NCBI GenBank assembly: GCA_002699105.1
Contig: PABJ01000015.1
Location: 1-34,203 of the forward strand
DNA from: Ectothiorhodospiraceae bacterium
GTDB taxonomy: Bacteria > Bacteroidota > Ignavibacteria > SZUA-365 > GCA-2699105
Length of the DNA: 34,203 nt
Direction of reading: 5' to 3'
Under the pieces are notes generated by a model. That model did no database searches. It saw only the letters and a list, made by a program, of their open reading frames with translations, and was not told the DNA's origin. Positions 1-7,709 of this stretch are shown here, one piece after another. Each line of letters opens with the position of its first letter. Positions within the stretch are counted from its first letter, which is position 1. The position numbers and the translations under genes were made by a program.

Positions 1-1
1 G

Positions 2-1312
2 GTCCGTGCGCCGCGGGCCTGCCTCGTACCCGATGGAACAGGTCAGCTCGAACAGGCGACGGACGACTGCAAGCGGTTCGGCTTTGCAGGTATCGAACTG
101 CGCAGCGATTTTATCCCGGAGCCGCCGAAGATCGATGTGCCGTTCATTGCATCGCTCAGGACGGAGGACGCTGAGTTTTTCTCCCGGATGGAAGGCGCGG
201 CGGCATTCGACTGCGACGTGAGGTTTGTCGGGAGCATCAGCCTCCCTGAATACGGCAGGCCGTTCATCCTTTCATCGCATCCTCACGCTACGGGCGAGCA
301 AAACGTTGCAGAGTTCGAGCGTGCCTTCGATGTAATAAATGAGCGCTCCCCGTCATACGCATCGCATATAGAATTCAAGTACGCGCCAGCAGTGCATTCC
401 TGGGACGAACTGCGCACGGCATTCAGCATCGCGGAGACATTAACGAGCCGGTTTCCATCCTGCCCAGTGACCTTCATTCCGCAGGGCAAACGCTGGTGGT
501 GGGTGCGGGCATTTCTCATCGGAAAGAATGCACGGCAGTATCTCACGTACCCGGGTACAGCGCTGGAGGGCAGCACTCCAATCCTTGGCGATATGCTGCC
601 GCATATGGCTGGCCCTTTGCCCACGAAGTGGTTTGCACTCATCGGCAAGCCGGTCGATGGCAGCGTCGGCGACATTTTTCACAGGACTCAGAGCTTACGC
701 TACGACGAGGGCAGTGTGGGATACCTCAAGATTGAAGTCGCAAAGGAAGACGCCGATACTGCGCTCGCATTCCTGCACGAGCTCGGCTTCGCGGGCCTAT
801 CGGTTACCGCGCCGTTGAAGCAGGCCGTGGCCGAATCGCACCACGTGAACAACGAACAGCAATTACCCGCGGGAAATACACTTCTCCGCACCGAGCGAGG
901 CTGGACACTCTACGATACGGACGCGGCGGGCATGAAAGCAGCGCTTGCGTTGTTGGAACAACATGGCTTCCCAAAAGGCAGGGCTGCGATTTACGGACAG
1001 GGCGGAGTGAGTCCTGCCGTGCGCCGCGCAATCGAAGAGAGCGGCTGGCAGATCGACGCGGCGGTGCGCGCAAGGGAAGGCTGGCATGTGTGCGGCTGCG
1101 CATCGACGGACCTCATCGTGAATGCGAGCGGGACCAACGAAGATTCCCGCGATGGTGCGCCCCCTGCAAAAGCCTGGATCGATCTGCACTATAGAAACCT
1201 GATACCCCCGCCTGCCGGTGTGAGCTTCTATATGAGCGGTATGCCGTTCTTCGAAGCGCAGGCAAACGAACAGCGGCGTCTCTGGGGATTGAACACCGAA
1301 CAAACGGAATAA
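2..1312 (+). CDS. aroD/aroE: Bifunctional 3-dehydroquinate dehydratase (type I) / shikimate dehydrogenase, 5'-truncated by window
   Basis: Dehydrates 3-dehydroquinate to 3-dehydroshikimate, then reduces it to shikimate with NADPH, in the cytoplasm. The frame is open from base 2 and reads GFAGIELRSDFIPEPP upstream of the GTG at 137, so that GTG is internal and the true start lies before the window; 436 codons are visible. The dehydratase half shows the GIELR strand, a His-containing SSHPHATGEQ segment where the catalytic His sits, and FKYAP with the expected Schiff-base Lys. The dehydrogenase half starts near base 620 (KWFALIGKP) and shows GLSVTAPLK (catalytic Lys), NTLLRTERGWTLYDTDAAG (catalytic Asp), a Gly-rich YGQGGVSPAV loop and DLIVNASG. 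The usual S-x-S substrate motif reads GSVGDIFH, so one Ser is missing. The stop lies 2 nt before aroC. Assignment is firm; normal activity of the AroE half is inferred. Confidence 0.92.
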   Translation, partial: VRAPRACLVPDGTGQLEQATDDCKRFGFAGIELRSDFIPEPPKIDVPFIASLRTEDAEFFSRMEGAAAFDCDVRFVGSISLPEYGRPFILSSHPHATGEQNVAEFERAFDVINERSPSYASHIEFKYAPAVHSWDELRTAFSIAETLTSRFPSCPVTFIPQGKRWWWVRAFLIGKNARQYLTYPGTALEGSTPILGDMLPHMAGPLPTKWFALIGKPVDGSVGDIFHRTQSLRYDEGSVGYLKIEVAKEDADTALAFLHELGFAGLSVTAPLKQAVAESHHVNNEQQLPAGNTLLRTERGWTLYDTDAAGMKAALALLEQHGFPKGRAAIYGQGGVSPAVRRAIEESGWQIDAAVRAREGWHVCGCASTDLIVNASGTNEDSRDGAPPAKAWIDLHYRNLIPPPAGVSFYMSGMPFFEAQANEQRRLWGLNTEQTE

Positions 1313-1314
1313 TC

Positions 1315-2328
1315 ATGCGCGGAAACAGTTACGGAAACAACCTGGTACTCACAAGCTTCGGCGAATCGCACGGCGTAGCGCTTGGCGCAGTCGTCGACGG
1401 CGTCCCTGCACAGATCGAGATTAGCGAGGATGATTTCCGGCACGATCTCGCGAGACGGAGACCGGGACAGTCCGGCGTCACCACATCACGAAATGAAGCC
1501 GACGAGCCGGAAATACTGAGCGGGATCTTTGAAGGACAAACGCTCGGGACGCCGATTGCCGTCCTTATCCGGAACAAGGATCACAAAAGCGACGAGTACG
1601 ATAAGGAGTACAAGCGGCCGGGGCATGCAGAAACTGCGTGGGAACACAAGTACGGCATCCGCGACTACCGCGGAGGTGGACGGGCTTCCGGCAGGGAGAC
1701 CATTGCCCGCGTTATCGGCGGGACGATTGCAAAGAAAATCCTGCCGAAGGACTTGCAGATTCACGGCTTTACCCGCAAGATCTGCGGGATCGAGGCAGAG
1801 AATATTCCCCAGGAACTCAGCACAGAAACCATTGATGCGAATTCCGTCAGGTGTCCCGATTCTGCCGCTGCAAAGAAGATGGAAGAGCTCATCCTTGAAG
1901 CGAAGGAGAGCGGCGATTCGCTCGGCGGCATCGCAGAGCTGCGCATAACAGGCGTCCCCGCCGGACTGGGCGAGCCGACCTTCCGCAAGGCGAAATCCGA
2001 GCTTGCCGCGGCGATGATGTCGGTCGGTGCAGTATCGACTGTATCGCTCGGCCTGCGGGAGGAGGAGTTCGAACTGCCGGGCTCAGTCTTTCACGTCCCC
2101 CTCAAGGCCGGCATCGCGATGCGCTCGCACGGCATACAAGGCGGCATCACCAACGGCGAGCCGATCACTTTGTATGTCTTTATCAAGCCACCGAGCACCA
2201 CAGGGTCGATGGCAACCAAGGGCAGGCACGACCCCTGCATCCTTCCGCGCGTGATTCCGGTCCTTGAGGCGATGGCAGCCTTCACTCTTGCCGATCTGTT
2301 TCTCAGCGCCAGGATGGATCGGCTATGA
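1315..2328 (+). CDS. aroC: Chorismate synthase
   Basis: Converts 5-enolpyruvylshikimate-3-phosphate to chorismate using reduced FMN; last step of the shikimate pathway. The N-terminus MRGNSYGNNLVLTSFGESHG is the family signature, followed by RRPGQSGVTTSRNEADEPEI, then GTPIAVLIRNKD, the RPGHAETAWEHKYGIRDYRG segment and GGGRASGRETIARV, and near the C-terminus GITNGEPI and ATKGRHDPC. The length of 337 residues is close to the usual 350-360 for the family. It begins 2 nt after the aroD/aroE stop and its TGA overlaps the ATG of the next gene (ATGA), so the three aro genes are almost certainly one transcript with translational coupling. Confidence 0.97.
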   Translation: MRGNSYGNNLVLTSFGESHGVALGAVVDGVPAQIEISEDDFRHDLARRRPGQSGVTTSRNEADEPEILSGIFEGQTLGTPIAVLIRNKDHKSDEYDKEYKRPGHAETAWEHKYGIRDYRGGGRASGRETIARVIGGTIAKKILPKDLQIHGFTRKICGIEAENIPQELSTETIDANSVRCPDSAAAKKMEELILEAKESGDSLGGIAELRITGVPAGLGEPTFRKAKSELAAAMMSVGAVSTVSLGLREEEFELPGSVFHVPLKAGIAMRSHGIQGGITNGEPITLYVFIKPPSTTGSMATKGRHDPCILPRVIPVLEAMAAFTLADLFLSARMDRL

Positions 2329-4550
2329 AAACCAGCGAGCTGGTCCACATAGCGAAACTCTCTGAACTTGCGCTGGATGAGACATGCATCGCAATTGCCG
2401 ATGAGAACCTCCCGCAGAAAATCCGGGATGCCTTCCCACTAGCAATCACCGTAGAAGCAGGCGAGCGGCTGAAATCGCTTGCCTCCATTGAGCGGCTCGC
2501 TGAACAAATTCTGGCGCGGCGCGCAACAAAGCCGCTGACCCTTGTTGCCGTGGGCGGGGGCAGCGTAGGGGATGCCGTCGGATTTCTGGCCAGTACGCTC
2601 TGGCGCGGCGTGGGTCTTTGGCATATACCGACAACATTGCTCGCAATGGTGGATTCCGCACACGGAGGAAAGACGGGTGTGAATCTCGCGAACGCGAAGA
2701 ATCAGCTTGGCACCTTCTATCCTGCGGATAAAGTGTTCATCGTCGCGGAGCTGCTTGAAACGCTTCCCTACCGCCAACGACGAGAGGGAATGGCAGAGGT
2801 ATTCAAGGTTGCCCTGCTGAATCCTGATCTCGACATCGATGCATTCGGCGTGATGGAGCGGATGGTGTACGCGCCCTTCGCGGACGTGCAGCACGAGATG
2901 ATGGTGGTGATCCAGGTGGCGATCCTCACCAAGCTCAAAATTGTGAAGGAGGACCCATTCGAGGAGTCCGGTACGCGCACGCTGCTGAATCTCGGGCATA
3001 CAATCGGTCATGCAATAGAGCGAGTGTACGGGATCAATCACGGCGAGGCGGTGGCGTGGGGCTTGGCGTCGATGCTGCATGTATCGGAAAAGCACGGCCT
3101 GCCGTCTGCGTTGAAAGAAGCCCTCCTCGCCCGGCTCCATCCATTGCTGGTACCCCTGCGCCCCGGAATCGATGCCGAGATGTTGTTCGATACCCTTCGC
3201 AAGGATAAAAAGCGCCGCGGCGGGAAGCTGCGCTCCGTACTGCTACGCTCTATCGGCAATGCGTATGTTACCGACACGGTGAGCGAAGACGAGTGGCTGG
3301 ATGCATTCGCCGAATCGGTGAAGTGGTTTTCAGATACCCGCGTCCGTGTGCAGTGCAAAACCCCGAGGGCAGCGTCGATTACAGTAGAATCCAGCAAGTC
3401 CGAGCTGAACCGGGCGCTTATCATCGCAGCGCTGCGGAAAGGCATCACCCGGATTGAAGGCAAAAGCTCAGCGCTCGATGTGCAGGAAATGGTTACGGCA
3501 TTGGATGCGCTGGGTGCGCCGCTCATCCCCACCACAGCAGGCTGGGAAACAATCGGTGTGGATGCATCGAACAGCGATACGCGCAGCGTCCATTGCGGCG
3601 AGGGAGGAACGACGCTTCGTTTCCTCATTGCGTATGCCGCATCACAGCCCGGCAAAACCCGCCTGAACGCCGTTCCGGCTTTGCTACGCCGGCCGCATGG
3701 CCCGCTCATCGAAGCACTGCGAAATGCAGGCGCACGAATAGAGCAAACCGAAGACGGCTTCACCGTCCAAGGATGGGAGAACTTCCCGCTTTCGTTTACC
3801 GTGGACGGTTCTGATTCATCGCAATACGTTTCGGCATTATCGCTGCTGGCAGCAGGCGCTCCGCACCCCTTCACCATCCGGATCGAGGGCAGCGCGGTAA
3901 GCAAGCCGTATCTGGAAATGACCCTTGCTCTCCTGGAACGCGCCGGGGTGGAAGTGCTGCACGAAGGCGCCGTCATCGCACTGAATCCCACACCAAAGTT
4001 AGAGCGCGAATGCGAACTCACGATTGCTCCGGATGCCAGCTCCCTAGCGGTATGGCGGGTGACAGCGTACCTCGGACATCCAGGCAATGCGGCGATGCCG
4101 AAAGACACCCTCCAACCCGATAGCCGCATTGATGAATACCTTGGCATTTTAAAGAATGAGACTGCGCCCGCAATCGATTTGCGCAACGCACCGGATCTGC
4201 TTCCAGTGCTCAGTATCGCAGCGCTCAGGACGGGGAAAACAGTACGGTTTACCGGAATCGGCCACCTGCGGCACAAGGAATCTAACCGCATCGAAGGCTT
4301 ACAGCAATCTCTGCAGGCTGTCGGCATACGCGCCGAAGCAGAAGAGCATGCGTTCGTTATTCCGGCGCAGTCGCCGGGCAAACTACGCGGGGCATTCGAT
4401 ACGCGCAGTGATCATAGGCTTGTGATGGCAGGTGCACTGCTGGCCTTGCTCTTCGGCCAGATCGAACTGACTGCGCCCTGGTCCGTCCAGAAATCCTACC
4501 CCAGCTTCTGGGACGACGCCCGCCGCGCCGGCTGGACACTGGAAGTGTAG
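2325..4550 (+). CDS. aroB/aroA: Fused 3-dehydroquinate synthase / EPSP synthase
   Basis: One 741-residue polypeptide with two shikimate enzymes. Residues ~1-335 are DHQ synthase: GGGSVGDAVGF (from ~77), IPTTLLAMVDSAHGGKTGVN (~101-120), and candidate zinc ligands E158 (REGMAE), H225 (NLGHTIGHAIE) and H239 (INHGEAV). The N-terminal strand region is about 20 residues shorter than in E. coli AroB. Residues ~345-741 are EPSP synthase: SKSELNRAL with K358, GEGGTTLRFL, RRPHGPLIEALRNAGA, DGSDSSQYVSAL, SKPYLEMTL, PDASS, the catalytic-Asp segment DLRNAPDLLPVLSIAAL, LRHKESNRIEGL, SDHRLVMAGALL and VQKSYPSFWDD. All core motifs of both enzymes are present with no frameshift at the junction near 3334. It overlaps aroC by 4 nt. 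The B-A order is that of the N-terminal half of eukaryotic AROM. Confidence 0.96.
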   Translation: MKTSELVHIAKLSELALDETCIAIADENLPQKIRDAFPLAITVEAGERLKSLASIERLAEQILARRATKPLTLVAVGGGSVGDAVGFLASTLWRGVGLWHIPTTLLAMVDSAHGGKTGVNLANAKNQLGTFYPADKVFIVAELLETLPYRQRREGMAEVFKVALLNPDLDIDAFGVMERMVYAPFADVQHEMMVVIQVAILTKLKIVKEDPFEESGTRTLLNLGHTIGHAIERVYGINHGEAVAWGLASMLHVSEKHGLPSALKEALLARLHPLLVPLRPGIDAEMLFDTLRKDKKRRGGKLRSVLLRSIGNAYVTDTVSEDEWLDAFAESVKWFSDTRVRVQCKTPRAASITVESSKSELNRALIIAALRKGITRIEGKSSALDVQEMVTALDALGAPLIPTTAGWETIGVDASNSDTRSVHCGEGGTTLRFLIAYAASQPGKTRLNAVPALLRRPHGPLIEALRNAGARIEQTEDGFTVQGWENFPLSFTVDGSDSSQYVSALSLLAAGAPHPFTIRIEGSAVSKPYLEMTLALLERAGVEVLHEGAVIALNPTPKLERECELTIAPDASSLAVWRVTAYLGHPGNAAMPKDTLQPDSRIDEYLGILKNETAPAIDLRNAPDLLPVLSIAALRTGKTVRFTGIGHLRHKESNRIEGLQQSLQAVGIRAEAEEHAFVIPAQSPGKLRGAFDTRSDHRLVMAGALLALLFGQIELTAPWSVQKSYPSFWDDARRAGWTLEV

Positions 4551-4754
4551 GCAGAGATGCGCCCATTCGACAGGCACAGGGCAGGCCGCCGACTCAGTGC
4601 CTAAGCACAGACGATTCCAGATATCCAGATACTGTCCATATAGTTCAGTGGAGAAGCTGCGTGTACGGCGGTCTCCGCATCGCATCTTGGATCTCTGACC
4701 GCCCCAGGAGCTAGGCAACGGCTATACCCCCTTGTCACCTGTGCGCCGTGGCGT

Positions 4755-4820
4755 CAGGGGGTCGCTGAAAACGGCTGAGCCGATTTCAGCAGGGGGATTT
4801 GGAAAACCATCAATATTATC
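4755..4820 (+). repeat. Dispersed palindromic repeat, family B copy 1
   Basis: About 66 nt matching, with few mismatches, the reverse complement of 29128-29194. The core at 4764-4790 folds into a hairpin: arm GCTGAAAACGGC, loop TGA, arm GCCGATTTCAGC, with one mismatch in 12 pairs. It continues into GGGGGATTTGGAAAA and an AT-rich CAATATTATC tail. Two copies in opposite orientation in unrelated intergenic gaps mark it as a mobile or spread intergenic element rather than a terminator. Confidence 0.75.
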
Positions 4821-5133
4821 CGCTTAGCGGATTTTCACCCCCGGTTTCCATTGCGTCCTACGTTTCGTATAGATCCTCCCGTTGCTGTGAATCCGGGGCG
4901 ACGGGACCGGGATGACTATCAACATCTGCTCGCCTCGAACCTCCGAGGTTTCTGCATTCTCGGAACAGTCCATCTCCTCACCCCAAGTCTGTCCCAAGAT
5001 CTCGTCGTGCTTCATACTTGGCGACGGGTGAACGGGATATCCGCCCGGGACGAACTACAATTCCCACATTTGTGACAATGGTCGTGCTTCGATTGCTCTA
5101 GGTTGGAGTGGTGATTCCCGGTAAAGCAATCCT

Positions 5134-5186
5134 TGACAGTAATATGACAATCCTGTGACAAACGGTGCGCTGTGGCTCGATATACT
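5134..5186 (+). promoter_or_regulatory. Putative promoter with phased TGACA repeats
   Basis: Upstream of the lipoprotein pair, TGACA occurs at 5134, 5145 and 5156, exactly 11 bp apart (one helical turn); the first is part of TTGACA (5133-5138). A fourth TGACA sits at 5072. A TATACT hexamer at 5181-5186 could serve as a -10 element about 50 nt before the ATG, but no good -35 lies 17 nt before it. The regular spacing suggests an activator site; the regulator is unknown. Confidence 0.3.
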
Positions 5187-5234
5187 GTGAATGAATAGAA
5201 TAACCAACGTCCATATACAGCCACCGGAGGTCGC

Positions 5235-6815
5235 ATGTATCGCATACCACCCCTCCTATACTCCTTACTTCTCATGTTCACCGTCGCATGTTTTCCGGTT
5301 ACTGAAGTAGGCACACTTGAAACGAGTGCATTGGAAGACGGTTTTCGCACAGACGCGGCAACCAAAATCCACACACTCGATGCATCGGTCATTCTTTTTC
5401 CTGATGGATTCGCCCTACGCGGTGATACTATATACGGTTACGGGTCTCGCCATTGGATGGACAAAGATCTAGGTAGAACGTCTCGTTTTATTACCACCGA
5501 TAGTATCGCTGCGATTACCTATTACGAGAAGAACATGCCCGCCGGAAGGTTCTTCGGGGAGTTTATGTACTTCCTCACTGCCCCTGGAATGACATACCTG
5601 GGTGTGTACTGTATCATGAATCCAAAAGCGTGTTTCGGCTCTTGTCCAACAGTCTATACATACTCCGATACTGGTATGACTTTGGAGGCAGAACTATTCT
5701 CAAGCTCGATTTCGAAACTCATGGAGGCAGACGATCTTGACGTCCTCGGGGAAAGACCGATTGAAGACGGTGCTTTTCCATTGCGGATTACCAACGAGGC
5801 ATTGGAAACGCACTATATAAATCAGTACCAGTTGATTGATATACAACATCAGCCAGGTATCCGAGTATACCCAAACCCAAAGAACGATTTCATTGCGGTG
5901 CGGGAAGAGACCAGCCCACTCAGCGTAAGATCTCGGATGGGAGAAGATGTGTTGGAGCAGATCCGCACAAGGGATGCCTTGCAATACCGAACCGGGGATA
6001 ATGCGTTCAAAGAACTTAGCGCTACAAATGAGCAAGATTGGATTGAGGTTGCATTCCAAGTCCCCGAGAGTGCAGAGTCAGTGCGACTTGTGCTGAGAAT
6101 GAGAAACTCCCTACTAAGTACTGTGCTTTTCTATGATCTTGTGCTCGGCTCACAAGGACTGAAAGCCATTGATTGGACGCGTAAGATGAATGAAGATGCC
6201 GTCTATGCAGGTATCTTTAACGAAGTGTACAAGGCATTTTCCGGCATCAGGATACAAACCGAACACAATGGGAAGTGGAACGATTGCGGCGTCATCCACG
6301 ATGTTGGTCCGATAAACTGGAAGCATATTGCCGTTGAACTTCCAGTGCGGCGATCAGGAGCGATGCACGTTCGTCTAGAGTTTTTCCCGGATAATATTCT
6401 TATCGATTACATCGCGGTGGATACAACCGCTTCGGGAGGGAGCCAGTTTCACGTTCGTCGTCTCGACCCTCTTACCGTAATTAACAACGAGGGCGAGGAA
6501 TGCTCGGAAATATTGCCGCTACTTCAGGATGTTGATGAAAAACGCTTGGTTACTAACCCGGGAGATTCTTACAGGATGTTCTATGATATCCCGAAGTCCA
6601 TATACGGGGCCCGTACCTTGTTTATAAAGTCACACGGCTACTATACAGAGTGGGTACGGGGTGGATGGCTTGTAGAAGATGAATCAGGATATCGGTTCAA
6701 TTTGTTCGATGTAGAGGGTGCAGTAGCACAATTGCGCAAGCGTTGGATCGTCGGTCGTGAAAATATCGAGAGCACCTTTTTCAATGCACGCATACCTGTA
6801 CGGGAGGAATTATGA
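5235..6815 (+). CDS. Putative lipoprotein with CFGSCPT motif
   Basis: A 526-residue envelope protein of unknown function. The start is supported by GGAGG at 5226-5230, five bases before the ATG. The N-terminus MYRIPPLLYSLLLMFTVAC is a signal peptide ending in a plausible, slightly atypical lipobox, so it is probably lipidated at Cys19. Around residues 130-150 the segment NPKACFGSCPTVYTY recalls a motif I associate with FCB lipoproteins that have no assigned activity, followed by EAELFSSSISKLMEADDLD. The rest alternates short beta-type segments and has no catalytic signature I recognise. Its stop overlaps the ATG of the next gene by 4 nt, so the two are coupled. Codon use and GC look lower than in the aro genes (50% against 58% in one 60-base sample of each), which hints at an accessory origin. 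Confidence 0.8.
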   Translation: MYRIPPLLYSLLLMFTVACFPVTEVGTLETSALEDGFRTDAATKIHTLDASVILFPDGFALRGDTIYGYGSRHWMDKDLGRTSRFITTDSIAAITYYEKNMPAGRFFGEFMYFLTAPGMTYLGVYCIMNPKACFGSCPTVYTYSDTGMTLEAELFSSSISKLMEADDLDVLGERPIEDGAFPLRITNEALETHYINQYQLIDIQHQPGIRVYPNPKNDFIAVREETSPLSVRSRMGEDVLEQIRTRDALQYRTGDNAFKELSATNEQDWIEVAFQVPESAESVRLVLRMRNSLLSTVLFYDLVLGSQGLKAIDWTRKMNEDAVYAGIFNEVYKAFSGIRIQTEHNGKWNDCGVIHDVGPINWKHIAVELPVRRSGAMHVRLEFFPDNILIDYIAVDTTASGGSQFHVRRLDPLTVINNEGEECSEILPLLQDVDEKRLVTNPGDSYRMFYDIPKSIYGARTLFIKSHGYYTEWVRGGWLVEDESGYRFNLFDVEGAVAQLRKRWIVGRENIESTFFNARIPVREEL

Positions 6816-7426
6816 AGACGGGAAAGATAATGCCACTGCTGTTAATCGCCGCACTACTGAGTTCGTGTACCAGCACGTATGAGGCAATGAAACCAGATGG
6901 TGAGAGAGCCCTGGCCGTAACTCTAAGCGGCCAAGAGTACGAAGGGGAACTACTATCGTTTCAAGAGTGTACGTTATATCTTTTGATGAAACCCGAGGGC
7001 TACGTACCAATCGACAAGCGCAGATATGAAGTATACGCTCTTCCCGCTGATTCGCTATACAGGGTAACGATAGAAGGTATTAACGGTCGCGATTGGATAC
7101 CGCAAATTATACTGTTTCAAGCAATACCCACATTGCTGTTTACTTTAGCTGCTTCGGCTTGGAATAACTCGGAGCAAGACGGAGTTAGATCGTCAGTAGA
7201 CGTTGGAGAGATGTTTCTCAGCTTCGCTGTGCCCACGGCGATAACATGGCTTCTTTTTGAGATAAGCACACCCCCTGCTCCTGAAGCCAGTGCCCCTATT
7301 GATGATGAGCAGATTAGGAATTTAGTTAAATATGCGCGCTATCCCCAGGGCATGTCGGAAGAGACAATGCACGCGTATATGCTAAGAAATCCGAACGCCA
7401 AAATCTCCCTAATCGGCAAACCTTAG
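6812..7426 (+). CDS. Putative lipoprotein with two hydrophobic segments
   Basis: 204 residues, function not recognised. The N-terminus MKTGKIMPLLLIAALLSSC is a clear lipoprotein signal with a good LSSC lipobox (Cys19). The mature part has a small beta-type segment with GQEYEGELLSF and YEVYALPADSLYRV, then two hydrophobic stretches (about residues 92-110 and 131-148), then a polar tail containing YARYPQGMSEETM. Layout and several short motifs resemble the protein at 31271-31912 (GELL against GELV; VYALPADSLYRV against YVIPIQGVDSVSFR), suggesting distant paralogy. ATGA overlap with the preceding gene implies coupled expression and perhaps a shared envelope complex. The start inside GGAGGAATTATG has a good ribosome-binding site. 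Confidence 0.75.
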   Translation: MKTGKIMPLLLIAALLSSCTSTYEAMKPDGERALAVTLSGQEYEGELLSFQECTLYLLMKPEGYVPIDKRRYEVYALPADSLYRVTIEGINGRDWIPQIILFQAIPTLLFTLAASAWNNSEQDGVRSSVDVGEMFLSFAVPTAITWLLFEISTPPAPEASAPIDDEQIRNLVKYARYPQGMSEETMHAYMLRNPNAKISLIGKP

Positions 7427-7655
7427 TGTATTTGAGAATAGCCGTGATAGTGAGAGGCGCCTGCGTGGTGAGGAGGTGTTGTATACCATACATGCGCTTT
7501 GGAGAACCCATCCGGGCAATAGAAGAGTATGACCTCACACGAAACTCTGCCACAACCGCATATCCGGCTGCGGTGTAAATGATTGCTGTTTAGTACGATT
7601 CCACAGCTTTGTTAATCTGCCCGTCTTAGGGTACAAGAATTGCTCACGTACACCA

Positions 7656-7681
7656 TAAAAAACCCCTGCTGCGCAGGGGTT
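7656..7681 (-). terminator. Rho-independent terminator
   Basis: Perfect 9-bp stem (AACCCCTGC, 7661-7669, with GCAGGGGTT, 7673-7681) and a 3-nt loop, followed on the minus strand by a run of six T. It lies 29 nt past the stop of the minus-strand propeller gene and fits as its terminator. Confidence 0.85.
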
Positions 7682-7709
7682 TGAAAATCCAGTTATATGT
7701 CGGTGCGGG

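Larger units (their letters stand above)
4551..5234. other. Intergenic region with palindromic repeat
   Basis: A 684-nt gap after the aro operon. I see no convincing gene: the short frames here lack recognisable motifs. It contains a copy of a dispersed palindromic repeat (4755-4820) and, just before it at 4742-4754, the 13-nt core TGCGCCGTGGCGT, which recurs in opposite orientation near 29246, 32488 and, with one change, 29067. It also has a short CCTCG/CGAGG inverted repeat near 4936-4951 and the upstream region of the following lipoprotein operon. I found no clear hairpin-plus-U-tract terminator for aroB/aroA. Confidence 0.6.

Noticed and set aside
137-1312. Start of the first gene at GTG 137
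   Set aside because: Conserved dehydratase sequence (GFAGIELRSDF) is encoded in frame upstream back to base 2, so 137 is internal.
3038-4381. 447-codon open frame on the minus strand
   Set aside because: Lies entirely opposite the aroB/aroA gene, whose motifs are unambiguous; its product is Ser/Arg-rich low-complexity typical of antisense reading in GC-rich DNA.
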